This document shows, piece after piece, positions 1 through 5,930 of a stretch of DNA of 17,318 bases. The first letter of the stretch is position 1. Every line of letters begins with the position of its first letter. This stretch comes from an uncultured Eubacteriales bacterium (GTDB lineage: Bacteria > Bacillota > Clostridia > Oscillospirales > CAG-272): positions 1 to 17,318 of the forward strand of contig UQNQ01000031.1 in assembly GCA_900542425.1 (NCBI GenBank), written 5' to 3'. A program made the translations under genes and the position numbers. A model generated the notes under the pieces. It was given only the letters and a program-made list of their open reading frames with translations. It was not told the DNA's origin and made no database searches.

Positions 1-309
<309 letters not shown>

Positions 310-406
310 TCCCATTATTCGAGTTCGCGCCGTTCGCTCTCTTATTTGGTTTTTCATTGGTTATTCTTGAAAGAAAGCCAAGGTGAGGTGTAAGCCTCAG
401 GGGAAA

Positions 407-482
407 GCACCTTTAGCTCAGTTGGTAGAGCAATTGACTCTTAATCAATGGGTCCAGGGTTCGAGTCCCTGAAGGTGCACCA
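407..482 (+). tRNA. tRNA-Lys (anticodon CTT)
   Basis: A complete tRNA of 76 bases with an encoded CCA end (480-482). The acceptor stem GCACCTT pairs with AAGGTGC, the D arm has AGCTCAGTTGGTAGAGC, the anticodon loop is CTCTTAA (anticodon CTT, reading AAG) and the T loop is GGTTCGAGTCC. It sits inside the rRNA operon, between 23S and 5S, only five bases before the predicted 5S start, so it is presumably cut out of the rRNA precursor by RNase P and 3' processing enzymes. Confidence 0.97.
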
Positions 483-487
483 ATTCA

Positions 488-603
<116 letters not shown>

Positions 604-612
604 ACAAAAAAA

Positions 613-645
613 GACTCAGCGGAAAGATATTTTTGCTGAGTTTTG
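613..645 (+). terminator. Rho-independent terminator after 5S rRNA
   Basis: The stem ACTCAGC (614-620) pairs with GCTGAGT (635-641) and runs into a short T tract. It lies between the 5S and tRNA-Asn, so tRNA-Asn is made by read-through or from weak initiation close by. Confidence 0.75.
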
Positions 646-650
646 CATAT

Positions 651-726
651 TCCTCCTTAGCTCAGTCGGTAGAGCATGCGGCTGTTAACCGCAGGGTCGT
701 AAGTTCGAGCCTTACAGGGGGAGCCA
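651..726 (+). tRNA. tRNA-Asn (anticodon GTT)
   Basis: A complete tRNA of 76 bases with encoded CCA (724-726). The acceptor stem TCCTCCT pairs with AGGGGGA (one G-T pair), the D arm is AGCTCAGTCGGTAGAGC, the anticodon loop CTGTTAA gives GTT and the T loop is AGTTCGAGCCT. It is the last RNA of the rRNA operon. No copy of its 3' end was seen elsewhere in the window, so there is no direct sign that an element integrated here. Confidence 0.97.
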
Positions 727-768
727 AAAAAGAAAGAACCGTCCATAGGGTCGGTTCTTTCTTTTTTA
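727..768 (+). terminator. Terminator at the end of the rRNA operon
   Basis: The stem AAAGAAAGAACCG pairs with CGGTTCTTTCTTT (13 bp) across the loop TCCATAGGGT and ends in a T6 tract. It begins right after the CCA of tRNA-Asn and closes the rRNA transcription unit. Confidence 0.93.
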
Positions 769-801
769 CTAATGAGCCATTCATATATTAAGGAGTTAAA
801 T

Positions 802-1086
802 TTATCCGTAGATTTCTTGACCATCAAGGAATTTATTTTGTAAGATATTGTAAAACCATTCTATGATTCTATTTCCTTCATCTTTTGTTGAACTGTACCC
901 ATGAGTTTGTATTGTCCATACAATATGATATGATGTATAAATGGGGCTTCCGCTTGTCTCTTGTGGGACGACCAAATTATACCTTACAAGATATGTTGTG
1001 GAATTACTTGTATAAGCTTTACCTGAATACTGAATTCCATACGACAAAGGATACCCGCTCATCGCAATATATTTGTCGTAGATCAT
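802..1086 (-). pseudogene. C-terminal fragment of a trypsin-like (chymotrypsin-fold) serine protease
   Basis: A 94-residue reading frame resembling the last part of secreted trypsin/V8-like serine proteases. The active-site serine motif is visible as TSGSPIY (residues 44-50), followed by an IQTHGYSS block (59-66) and GNRI (71-74), in the spacing seen in that family. Bacterial relatives are usually over 200 residues and carry the catalytic His and Asp upstream; both are missing, so proteolysis is not expected. The glycine two places before the serine is Glu43. The frame still has a ribosome binding site (AGGAAAGGTGAG, about 7 bases before ATG) and a sigma-A-like promoter, so it may be expressed. 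It could be a decayed protease or a short truncated relative. It follows a broken lipoprotein gene on the same strand. Family assignment is from motif recognition only. Confidence 0.55.
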
Positions 1087-1111
1087 TTTCTCTCACCTTT
1101 CCTTTGCTTTT

Positions 1112-1140
1112 ATTGTATCATATTTTGGTGAGTTTGTCGA
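1112..1140 (-). promoter_or_regulatory. Sigma-A-like promoter of the protease fragment
   Basis: On the minus strand TCGACA (1140-1135) is separated by 17 bases from TACAAT (1117-1112). Initiation would fall about 15-20 bases before the start codon at 1086, leaving a short leader that contains the ribosome binding site. Confidence 0.6.
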
Positions 1141-1146
1141 CTCTAC

Positions 1147-1342
1147 TTACAGTATAACATTCCAATAAGCTATTAAATTGTCATAGGATGTTTCCGGCTC
1201 AATATCGAGTCCCGGGTCGGCATAGATGTCAATATCAATAGCGGGCGGATCTGCATTGCCGCGTATAGGCGCCGTTCCGCAGGAATTCAATACAACAAAT
1301 AGGGCTAATATGCCATATCATTACAATTCTTTTGAATTTCAT
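1147..1342 (-). pseudogene. Small lipoprotein gene with a frameshift
   Basis: The start ATG at 1342 follows a GTGAGG ribosome binding site and opens a typical lipoprotein signal: MKFKRIVMI, then in a frame shifted by one base GILALFVVLNSCG with a lipobox (LNSC), and then about 42 acidic residues ending NLIAYWNVIL and a stop at 1149-1147. The span is 196 bases, one more than a multiple of three, so one extra base near 1312-1320 (around TGATATGGC) breaks the frame. As written, the initiating frame yields unrelated residues and soon stops. If the base is a sequencing error, the product is a surface lipoprotein of about 64 residues. Its end lies only about 60 bases before the protease fragment, so the two may once have been one secreted protease gene or one operon. 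No family is recognised for the mature part. Confidence 0.5.
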
Positions 1343-1381
1343 AAATACCTCACAAATAAGAACCAATCAAGGCAAAATCGG

Positions 1382-1495
1382 TTAAGATGCAAAAGACGGG
1401 AAACATTGGTCTTTTACATCTCCGGAATTGCGCAAGAGCAGAGGGTGTCTGAAATTTTTGAAGGGAAAGTGAGTGTATTTGGATTTTTTCATCAT
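1382..1495 (-). CDS. Small ORF of 36-37 codons behind a strong ribosome binding site
   Basis: A short, basic and aromatic-rich peptide beginning (M)MKKSKYTHFPF and ending CFPSFAS. Its start is unusually well marked: AAAGGAGG (1508-1501) lies 5 bases before a first ATG (1495) and 8 before a second ATG (1492); the second has the better spacing. A hairpin terminator lies directly upstream (1524-1568), giving an attenuator-like layout. The frame remains open upstream to about 1705, so it could instead be the tail of a longer decayed gene. Its last codons form one arm of a 12-bp inverted repeat (1386-1420). The broken lipoprotein gene follows about 40 bases later on the same strand. I do not recognise the peptide. 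Translation is plausible; function is unknown. Confidence 0.4.
   Translation of the reverse strand: MMKKSKYTHFPFKNFRHPLLLRNSGDVKDQCFPSFAS
1386..1420. repeat. 12-bp inverted repeat over the end of the small ORF
   Basis: GATGCAAAAGAC (1386-1397) and GTCTTTTACATC (1409-1420) are reverse complements except for one position that can form a G-T pair, with an 11-base loop. Neither side carries a T tract, so it is a poor terminator. It may be a protein binding site, an RNA hairpin, or the scar of an element. Confidence 0.6.
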
Positions 1496-1523
1496 AAAAC
1501 CCTCCTTTCGGATTTTATTCAAT

Positions 1524-1568
1524 AAAAAAGCGCATAAAAACAACGGATATGCTCCTTGTTCCATGCGC
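1524..1568 (-). terminator. Leader terminator or attenuator before the small ORF
   Basis: Read on the minus strand, GCGCATGG and AACAA pair with TTGTT and TTATGCGC (about 12-13 bp, one bulge, two G-T pairs), and a T6 tract follows at 1529-1524. The sequence then reaches the ribosome binding site of the small ORF within 16 bases. Placement directly before an open reading frame, and not after one, is what attenuated resistance and biosynthesis leaders look like. It could also be the surviving terminator of a lost gene. Confidence 0.65.
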
Positions 1569-1709
1569 AAAATATCAATTCTGCCGATTTTGAAACCGTC
1601 TTTTTCTTCAATATTGCTTTTGGCAAAAATGTTTGCGCAGATCTGTCGGATTTTGGTTCTTATATTTTGGATAATTTTATTATTACAATTATCGCTCATA
1701 AACAAATTG

Positions 1710-1999
1710 TAAACTCAACAATTTTCATATATTTTTAATGAATAAATAACATTAATTTATATATGATGTGATATAATATAAAGGCTTTGATATTCCAATA
1801 AAGGTTACTCTTTGATTATTTTATATTTTTATAAGGTAGTTGTGTTTATAAGTTATCGTATGAAAAAGTTGAATTCAATGGGATAGTAAGAATAAGCATG
1901 GAAGGATGATATCCTGACAAAATTTGATTTGCCGTATATAAATACTGTTTTATGGATGCCGCTAAAATGAAAATCGTGATATTACTGGCTTTTTATCGA
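1710..1999. other. AT-rich stretch without a recognisable gene
   Basis: Very AT-rich sequence with many stops in all frames. A TATAAT-like element is seen near 1771-1776 with no convincing partner. A short palindrome, AGGATGATATCCT, lies at 1903-1915. I see no RNA gene or intact reading frame with a ribosome binding site. It is probably the remnant of accessory DNA between the small minus-strand genes and the metalloprotease promoter. Confidence 0.5.
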
Positions 2000-2028
2000 T
2001 TGACTTCCGTAGAAAAGTATTGTAAAAT
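2000..2028 (+). promoter_or_regulatory. Promoter of the YugP-like protease gene
   Basis: TTGACT (2000-2005), a 17-base spacer and TAAAAT (2023-2028). Transcription would start near 2035, leaving a leader of about 210 bases before the gene. The leader has no terminator-like hairpin; it contains a possible 13-codon frame from ATG 2041 without a good ribosome binding site. Confidence 0.7.
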
Positions 2029-2248
2029 AAGTGTGAGAAGAATGACAGCAATATGTATAACGGTATGTACAGAAACGGAATAGCGGAACAACACCGGGAG
2101 AAGAATACATATAGTTGTTTTTGTTATCTGCGGAGAAAAACTTTTGAAAAAATTCCTGTTGGTTATGGCTGAATACTTCTTTGCCGTCCACAGGGAGAAA
2201 TTTTTTCTTGTTGCTTTGAAATTTACCATATAGGAGGATCTTACAGAT

Positions 2249-2962
2249 ATGATGTTCGGATTGTTTTTCGGAGACTGGACGCTTCTCATTGTGCTCCCTG
2301 CCATGCTGTTTGCACTGTGGGCACAGTTTAGGGTAAACAGTACCTTTGCAAAATACAGTAAAACCGTAACCCATTCAGGAATGACTGCTGCCGATGCGGC
2401 GCGTCGTTTGCTCGATGCAAACGGTTTGCATCATGTATCCATCAATCAAATCCCGGGAAAACTGACAGACCACTATGACCCTCGTACCTGCTCACTTAAT
2501 CTTTCGGAGGCGGTATACGGCTCTTCCAGTGAAGCAGCTATCGGGGTGGCTTGCCACGAAGCCGGACACGCCATTCAGCATGCTGACAACTATGCACCTT
2601 TGACGTTGAGGATGCAGATGGTTCCGATTTGCCGAATTGGATCGGGATTGGCTATGCCGCTTTTTTTAATCGGTTTGATTTTCGCCGGACTGTCGGCACT
2701 CGGTGACTGGCTGATGCTTGCTGGTATTCTTTGCTTCTCCTTGGCAACCTTATTTCAGCTAGTGACTCTGCCTGTAGAATTCAACGCTTCCCGTCGGGCG
2801 CTTGAGGGCATCCGCGAACAGCATTTATTAGATGACGATGAGTTGCCGGGTGCGCGTCGTGTACTTTCGGCAGCTGCGATGACTTATGTGGCAGCCCTTG
2901 CTACATCTTTGCTCACTTTGCTGCGCTTAATTATCATCGCGCGGGGCGGCCGAAGAAGGTAA
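2249..2962 (+). CDS. Membrane zinc metallopeptidase, YugP family
   Basis: A 237-residue integral membrane protein matching the YugP-like neutral zinc metallopeptidase family in length (about 225-235) and layout. It starts with a membrane helix (about 8-25). A soluble part follows, with the zinc site HEAGH (103-107) where two histidines bind zinc and Glu104 activates water. Further membrane helices lie at about 132-150 and 154-175, then PVEFNAS (175-181), whose Glu is the likely third zinc ligand, and a last helix (about 211-231) with a basic end GGRRR. The active site faces the membrane or cytoplasm; substrates of the family are unknown. The start is ATG 2249, 11 bases after AGGAGG; ATG 2252 is an alternative. 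It is a single gene with its own promoter, flanked by decayed sequence. Confidence 0.93.
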   Translation: MMFGLFFGDWTLLIVLPAMLFALWAQFRVNSTFAKYSKTVTHSGMTAADAARRLLDANGLHHVSINQIPGKLTDHYDPRTCSLNLSEAVYGSSSEAAIGVACHEAGHAIQHADNYAPLTLRMQMVPICRIGSGLAMPLFLIGLIFAGLSALGDWLMLAGILCFSLATLFQLVTLPVEFNASRRALEGIREQHLLDDDELPGARRVLSAAAMTYVAALATSLLTLLRLIIIARGGRRR

Positions 2963-3032
2963 AAATTTTTTATCCTTTTATATCTTCTGCTTATACAGAG
3001 AAATATGATGTCAGATGTTCTGCTTGTTATGA

Positions 3033-3212
3033 TGCTCTTATTGCCATCATGGAAAATATATACAATATGAGAATGACTTGAATTACAGAGGAAAATATGC
3101 AAAAATATGGGTGCTGTTCATTGTAACGGGAAATGTGATATCTTCTTATTTCTTTGGGGCATGTGATAAAAAATTTGATGAGAAAAGAAAATCAGAACTT
3201 TTAAAATGCTAG
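3033..3212 (+). pseudogene. 3' end of a decayed membrane protein gene
   Basis: An open frame without a usable start encodes about 59 residues, including a hydrophobic segment (KIWVLFIVTGNVISSYFFGA) and a charged tail DKKFDEKRKSELLKC. Its stop TAG (3210-3212) sits one base before a perfect 17-bp terminator stem, the spacing expected of a real gene end. No ribosome binding site or ATG exists in frame, and a TGA closes the frame at 3030-3032. I read it as the C-terminal remnant of a lost gene. The family is not recognised; chance is possible because the region is AT-rich. Confidence 0.35.
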
Positions 3213-3213
3213 G

Positions 3214-3255
3214 ACAAAGGCATCGCATTATAATGCGATGCCTTTGTATTGTTTG
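3214..3255 (+). terminator. Perfect 17-bp palindromic terminator
   Basis: ACAAAGGCATCGCATTA (3214-3230) is immediately followed by its exact reverse complement (3231-3247), then ATTGTTTGTTTTT. The T-rich tail on the + strand suggests termination of rightward transcripts from the YugP-like gene and the decayed frame. There is no unpaired spacer in the 34-base palindrome, so a hairpin would close on a few central bases. Confidence 0.8.
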
Positions 3256-3485
3256 TTTTTACTCAATAAGATAAATTCTAAAAGAGAAGGATTCCATTCC
3301 AAGTACCCTCTCATTGAAACAACTGAAATGACGGCTCTGACCGAACCGTCTGTCACGAGCGGGTTTCGCAGAGTAGAGTTTGGTATCATTGTTGCAGAAC
3401 TTGATGTGATTGCGATTGTAATCGCTATCATCCGGAGAAAAGTCAAAATCTATTGCAAGATCAAAGCATTTTCATTTGAATAAAA
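3256..3485. other. Stretch with open frames on both strands, coding status unclear
   Basis: Open frames of 70-80 codons exist on both strands here. The minus-strand one starts with TTG, lacks a ribosome binding site and ends inside the palindromic terminator. The plus-strand one begins inside that terminator and ends at 3483. Neither has a recognisable domain. I do not call a gene. Confidence 0.4.
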
Positions 3486-3519
3486 GAAAAAAGCCTAGGA
3501 CACGAATCGGTTCTAGGCT
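3486..3519 (-). terminator. Minus-strand terminator without an obvious gene
   Basis: Read on the minus strand, AGCCTAGAAC pairs with GTCCTAGGCT (about 10 bp, one G-T pair), and TTTTTTCTTTT follows. It would end a leftward transcript coming from 3520-3680, where no minus-strand gene remains. Confidence 0.7.
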
Positions 3520-3557
3520 ATATCTGAAAAGGCAGCATAAAATGAACCCCTCAAGAT

Positions 3558-3593
3558 ATAGAATTGAACTCTCGTTAATCAATTCAATTCTAT
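3558..3593. repeat. 11-bp inverted repeat, candidate operator
   Basis: ATAGAATTGAA (3558-3568) and TTCAATTCTAT (3583-3593) are exact reverse complements separated by 14 bases. A TATACT box follows at 3608-3613, so the right arm overlaps the place of a -35 element. It fits a repressor site for a weak promoter reading into the leader peptide below. Confidence 0.5.
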
Positions 3594-3633
3594 CTGGTAA
3601 TCCATGCTATACTTCTATTAAAGGAGTTCCACT

Positions 3634-3669
3634 ATGTTTTTCTCTAACCTTCTGCATTGGAAATTATAG
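3634..3669 (+). CDS. Possible 11-residue leader peptide
   Basis: MFFSNLLHWKL is preceded by a consensus ribosome binding site, AAAGGAG (3619-3625), eight bases before ATG. The stop comes 11 bases before the -35 element of the tetR-type promoter. The strength of the ribosome binding site is the only positive evidence. It could be a regulatory leader peptide, or the start of a gene cut short by rearrangement. Confidence 0.3.
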   Translation: MFFSNLLHWKL

Positions 3670-3680
3670 CTGAAAAGCAC

Positions 3681-3709
3681 TTGACAAAAATGGCAGGAGG
3701 CATTATACT
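3681..3709 (+). promoter_or_regulatory. Consensus promoter of the TetR operon
   Basis: TTGACA (3681-3686), 17 bases, TATACT (3704-3709). The palindrome TGAA-N5-TTCA (3709-3721) overlaps the end of the -10 box and the expected start site, a good position for autorepression by the TetR-type protein encoded next. Confidence 0.85.
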
Positions 3710-3736
3710 GAATATTGTTCATGTTGGGGGGATTTG

Positions 3737-4294
3737 ATGAATACCATTGTGACTTCAAAGGAAGAAATTTTAAAAGCAAGCCGAGAATTGATTCAGCAAC
3801 ACGGCTGGTCTGCCATAAACATCCGTTCCGTTGCGGCAGCCTGCGGGGTTTCGATTGGATCTATCTATAACTATTTTAATTCTAAAGCAGATTTGGTAGG
3901 TGCTACGGTAGAAAGTGTCTGGCACGAGATTTTCAATCATCCGGAAGACGTAGATGTATTTCAAGATACCCAGGCATGTATTTCGTGGATATATGCTCGC
4001 ATGGAATACGGCTGCAAACAGTATCCCGGATTTTTTACCCTCCACTCTTTGGGCTTCATGGGAGAAAATAAGTCTGATGGCAAGCAAAGAATGCAGCAGA
4101 CATGGCAGCACATTTTAGACGGATTGTGTTCGGTTTTGAAACGGGATGTCAGAATTCGCCCCAATGCTTTCAGTGAACAGTTCACAGCAGAGAAATTTGC
4201 TGACATCCTGTTTTCCTTGATGTTATCCGCTTTACTGCGGCAGGACTACAACCCTGCTGCAGTTCTGGAGATCATCCGCAGAACTCTTTATTAA
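3737..4294 (+). CDS. TetR/AcrR family transcriptional regulator
   Basis: A 185-residue one-component repressor. Residues 6-52 are the DNA-binding domain: EEILKASRELIQQHGW (helix 1), then SAINIRSVAAACGVSIGSIYNYFNSKADL, the typical TetR helix-turn-helix with the YNYFNSK end of the recognition helix. The C-terminal part (about 65-185) is the variable ligand-binding and dimer domain, which does not reveal the inducer. The start is ATG 3737 after GGGGGG; a TTG at 3734 is possible. It is the first gene of an operon with two membrane proteins, 71 bases before the next start, so it most likely controls itself and them in response to a small molecule or membrane stress. A palindrome at its promoter supports autoregulation. 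Confidence 0.93.
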   Translation: MNTIVTSKEEILKASRELIQQHGWSAINIRSVAAACGVSIGSIYNYFNSKADLVGATVESVWHEIFNHPEDVDVFQDTQACISWIYARMEYGCKQYPGFFTLHSLGFMGENKSDGKQRMQQTWQHILDGLCSVLKRDVRIRPNAFSEQFTAEKFADILFSLMLSALLRQDYNPAAVLEIIRRTLY

Positions 4295-4365
4295 AACTTC
4301 CACCTGTCTGTGGGAATTTTTTACCGCGCAAAATGAACAAAGTTCATCCGAGAGGAGGTATGATC

Positions 4366-4818
4366 ATGAAAATCAAGCGCCGTACACTACTGCTGCTCGC
4401 CTGTCTGGTATGGAGCGTAGCGGGCTTCAACATTCTTCGCATTGGTCTTGTGGTCTATCCAGCCTATTTGTCCATATTAAACATTTTATTATCCATTCTG
4501 GTTTTTGGTGTCTTTCAGATATTCATCTTTGGAAAAATGGTGAAAAAGCATGCAGCAAGAATTCACGCTTATAAAGAAGAGCGGCAATTCTTTCTGAAAT
4601 TCTTTGACAAAAAGGCTTTTATAATTATGGTAGTGATGATGACCGGAGGCATTGGCCTTCGGGCAACCAGAATTGCGCCGGATAGGTTTATCGCCGTATT
4701 TTATTCCGGGCTGGGAACTTCACTGCTGCTGGCTGGAATTTTGTTTGGCTGTAACTATGGCAAAGCGGTCTTAACCGCAGCCAGAGTTGAAAATAAAATA
4801 GATTATAAAGGAGAATAA
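4366..4818 (+). CDS. Four-helix membrane protein of unknown family
   Basis: A 150-residue protein with four predicted membrane helices (about 7-27, 34-57, 84-101, 108-130) and a basic loop of some 25 residues between the second and third. The start ATG 4366 lies 7 bases after AGAGGAGG; upstream ATGs at 4333 and 4360 are badly placed for it. The halves look alike: each first helix carries a G-rich stretch ending in Leu-Arg (GFNILR, GGIGLR), and each second helix ends in Gly-Lys (IFGK, NYGK), suggesting an internal duplication. Arginines within or next to membrane helices are unusual and may be functional. It sits between a TetR gene and a seven-helix membrane protein, with three bases to the latter, so the two are co-translated and probably form one unit. 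No transporter or enzyme motif is seen. Confidence 0.8.
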   Translation: MKIKRRTLLLLACLVWSVAGFNILRIGLVVYPAYLSILNILLSILVFGVFQIFIFGKMVKKHAARIHAYKEERQFFLKFFDKKAFIIMVVMMTGGIGLRATRIAPDRFIAVFYSGLGTSLLLAGILFGCNYGKAVLTAARVENKIDYKGE

Positions 4819-4821
4819 AGC

Positions 4822-5496
4822 ATGCAAGCAATTGTAGAAACCCTTTTTGACGCAGTCTATCTAGCTTCCGTGATTACCATAGGTATTTTGATGATTCGGA
4901 ATAGCAACGGGGATCATCAATTCCGCCTGTTTGGCTGGATGGCAGTGGTGCTGGGGGCAGGTGATGCTTTCCATTTGGTTCCCCGTGCCTTAGCGCTATG
5001 TACCACCGGACTGGAAAACTACACTGTCCCTCTGGGGCTTGGTAAGTGGATTACCTCTGTCACTATGACGATCTTCTATGTGCTGCTCTACTATGTCTGG
5101 CGACAGCGGTATAAAGTCAGCGGACGCAGCGGCCTTACAGCGACAGTGTACGGTTTGGCCAGTCTGCGGATTGTTCTATGCATGATGCCGCAAAATCAGT
5201 GGCTCAGTACCGAAGCGCCTCTCTCATGGGGTATCTATCGCAATATTCCTTTTGCCCTTTTGGGATTGTTGGTAATTGTGTTGTTTTATCGGAGCGCAAA
5301 GAAACATCAGGATCGCGCCTTCCGTTGGATGTGGCTGACCATTGTGCTGAGTTTTGGTTTCTATATCCCGGTGGTACTGTGGGCCGACACCATTCCTATG
5401 ATTGGGATGCTGATGATTCCCAAAACTTGTGCCTATGTATGGACAATTTTGATTGGGTATTTGGCAATGCTTCACGAAAGCACTCATAAAAAATGA
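4822..5496 (+). CDS. Seven-helix membrane protein of unknown family
   Basis: A 224-residue protein with seven predicted membrane helices (about 7-25, 37-59, 75-93, 104-122, 137-156, 168-188, 193-217) and short loops. Charged residues are placed inside helices: Asp48, His51 and Arg55 in helix 2 (GDAFHLVPR), Arg116 in helix 4 and Lys201 in helix 7 (MIPKTCAYVW). Such a set suggests a binding pocket or an ion path. Seven helices with a lysine in the last one recall microbial rhodopsins, but other rhodopsin motifs are absent and I do not claim it. The ribosome binding site AAAGGAG lies in the end of the preceding gene. It is the last gene of the TetR operon and is followed by a strong terminator. 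Function is unknown; transport, sensing or lipid modification controlled by TetR are open options. Confidence 0.8.
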   Translation: MQAIVETLFDAVYLASVITIGILMIRNSNGDHQFRLFGWMAVVLGAGDAFHLVPRALALCTTGLENYTVPLGLGKWITSVTMTIFYVLLYYVWRQRYKVSGRSGLTATVYGLASLRIVLCMMPQNQWLSTEAPLSWGIYRNIPFALLGLLVIVLFYRSAKKHQDRAFRWMWLTIVLSFGFYIPVVLWADTIPMIGMLMIPKTCAYVWTILIGYLAMLHESTHKK

Positions 5497-5524
5497 AAAA
5501 TTAAATAGATACTCATAGAAAAGC

Positions 5525-5570
5525 AAACCGCCCTATCGTTCTTTCTGACAATAGGGTGGTTTACTTTTTT
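5525..5570 (+). terminator. Terminator of the TetR operon
   Basis: AAACCGCCCTAT (5525-5536) pairs with ATAGGGTGGTTT (5551-5562) with one G-T pair, and T6 follows at 5565-5570. Confidence 0.92.
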
Positions 5571-5654
5571 AATAAACAATTCATTATAACAGATAAAGAA
5601 TTTTTCATTCAGTTATGTTGGTATAACTGGCCACAAATTGATTCAGCAAAAATC

Positions 5655-5669
5655 AGGATATCATATCCT
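5655..5669. repeat. Perfect 7-1-7 palindrome
   Basis: AGGATAT-C-ATATCCT. It lies between the operon terminator and tRNA-Ser, in sequence with no gene. A close relative, AGGATGATATCCT, is at 1903-1915. It may be a repressor site left from a lost promoter. Confidence 0.45.
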
Positions 5670-5731
5670 TGCTCTGTTGTGAATCCAACAATAAAAAAGC
5701 CGCAACCCCGCATAGATACATAGTTTATAGC

Positions 5732-5782
5732 AAAACACCATTGTTGTCCAAACCTTAGGGGTTCGAATTCCAATGGTGTTTT
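5732..5782 (-). terminator. Hairpin after tRNA-Ser, probable terminator
   Basis: AAAACACCATTG and CAATGGTGTTTT form a 12-bp stem around a 27-base loop, five bases beyond the 3' end of tRNA-Ser on the minus strand. The T run is part of the stem. Read on the + strand, the loop contains GGGGTTCGAATTCC, which resembles a tRNA T arm. Confidence 0.6.
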
Positions 5783-5786
5783 CATT

Positions 5787-5877
5787 TGGCGGAGAAGGAG
5801 GGATTCGAACCCTCGAGGCGTTTTACCGCCTACACGATTTCCAGTCGTGCGCCCTCGACCAGCTAAGCGACTTCTCC
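5787..5877 (-). tRNA. tRNA-Ser (anticodon GGA)
   Basis: A 91-base class II tRNA. The acceptor stem GGAGAAG pairs with CTTCTCC, followed by G and encoded CCA. The D arm has TTAGCTGGTCGAGG, the anticodon loop CTGGAAA gives GGA, and there is a long variable arm as expected for serine, plus the T loop GGTTCGAATCC. It is transcribed alone from its own promoter. Confidence 0.97.
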
Positions 5878-5930
5878 ATATATATTTGAATGGTTGTTCC
5901 GTATTTGGTCAGAATACAGACAGCTTTATT

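Noticed and set aside
651..800. Integration site at tRNA-Asn for a mobile element
   Set aside because: Accessory-looking DNA follows, but there is no integrase and no repeated copy of the tRNA 3' end in the window.
1524..1705. T-box or metabolite riboswitch in the minus-strand leader
   Set aside because: No T-box sequence or known riboswitch core is visible; only the terminator part can be supported.
1982..2374. Minus-strand frames of 100-130 codons over the leader and start of the YugP-like gene
   Set aside because: No ribosome binding site, no domain, and overlap with the promoter and start of a firm + strand gene.
3228..3446. 72-codon minus-strand frame ending in the palindromic terminator
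   Set aside because: TTG start without a ribosome binding site, a stop inside a terminator, and no recognisable family.
4822..5496. Microbial rhodopsin call for the seven-helix protein
   Set aside because: Only the helix count and the lysine fit; the usual helix 3 and helix 7 signatures are missing.
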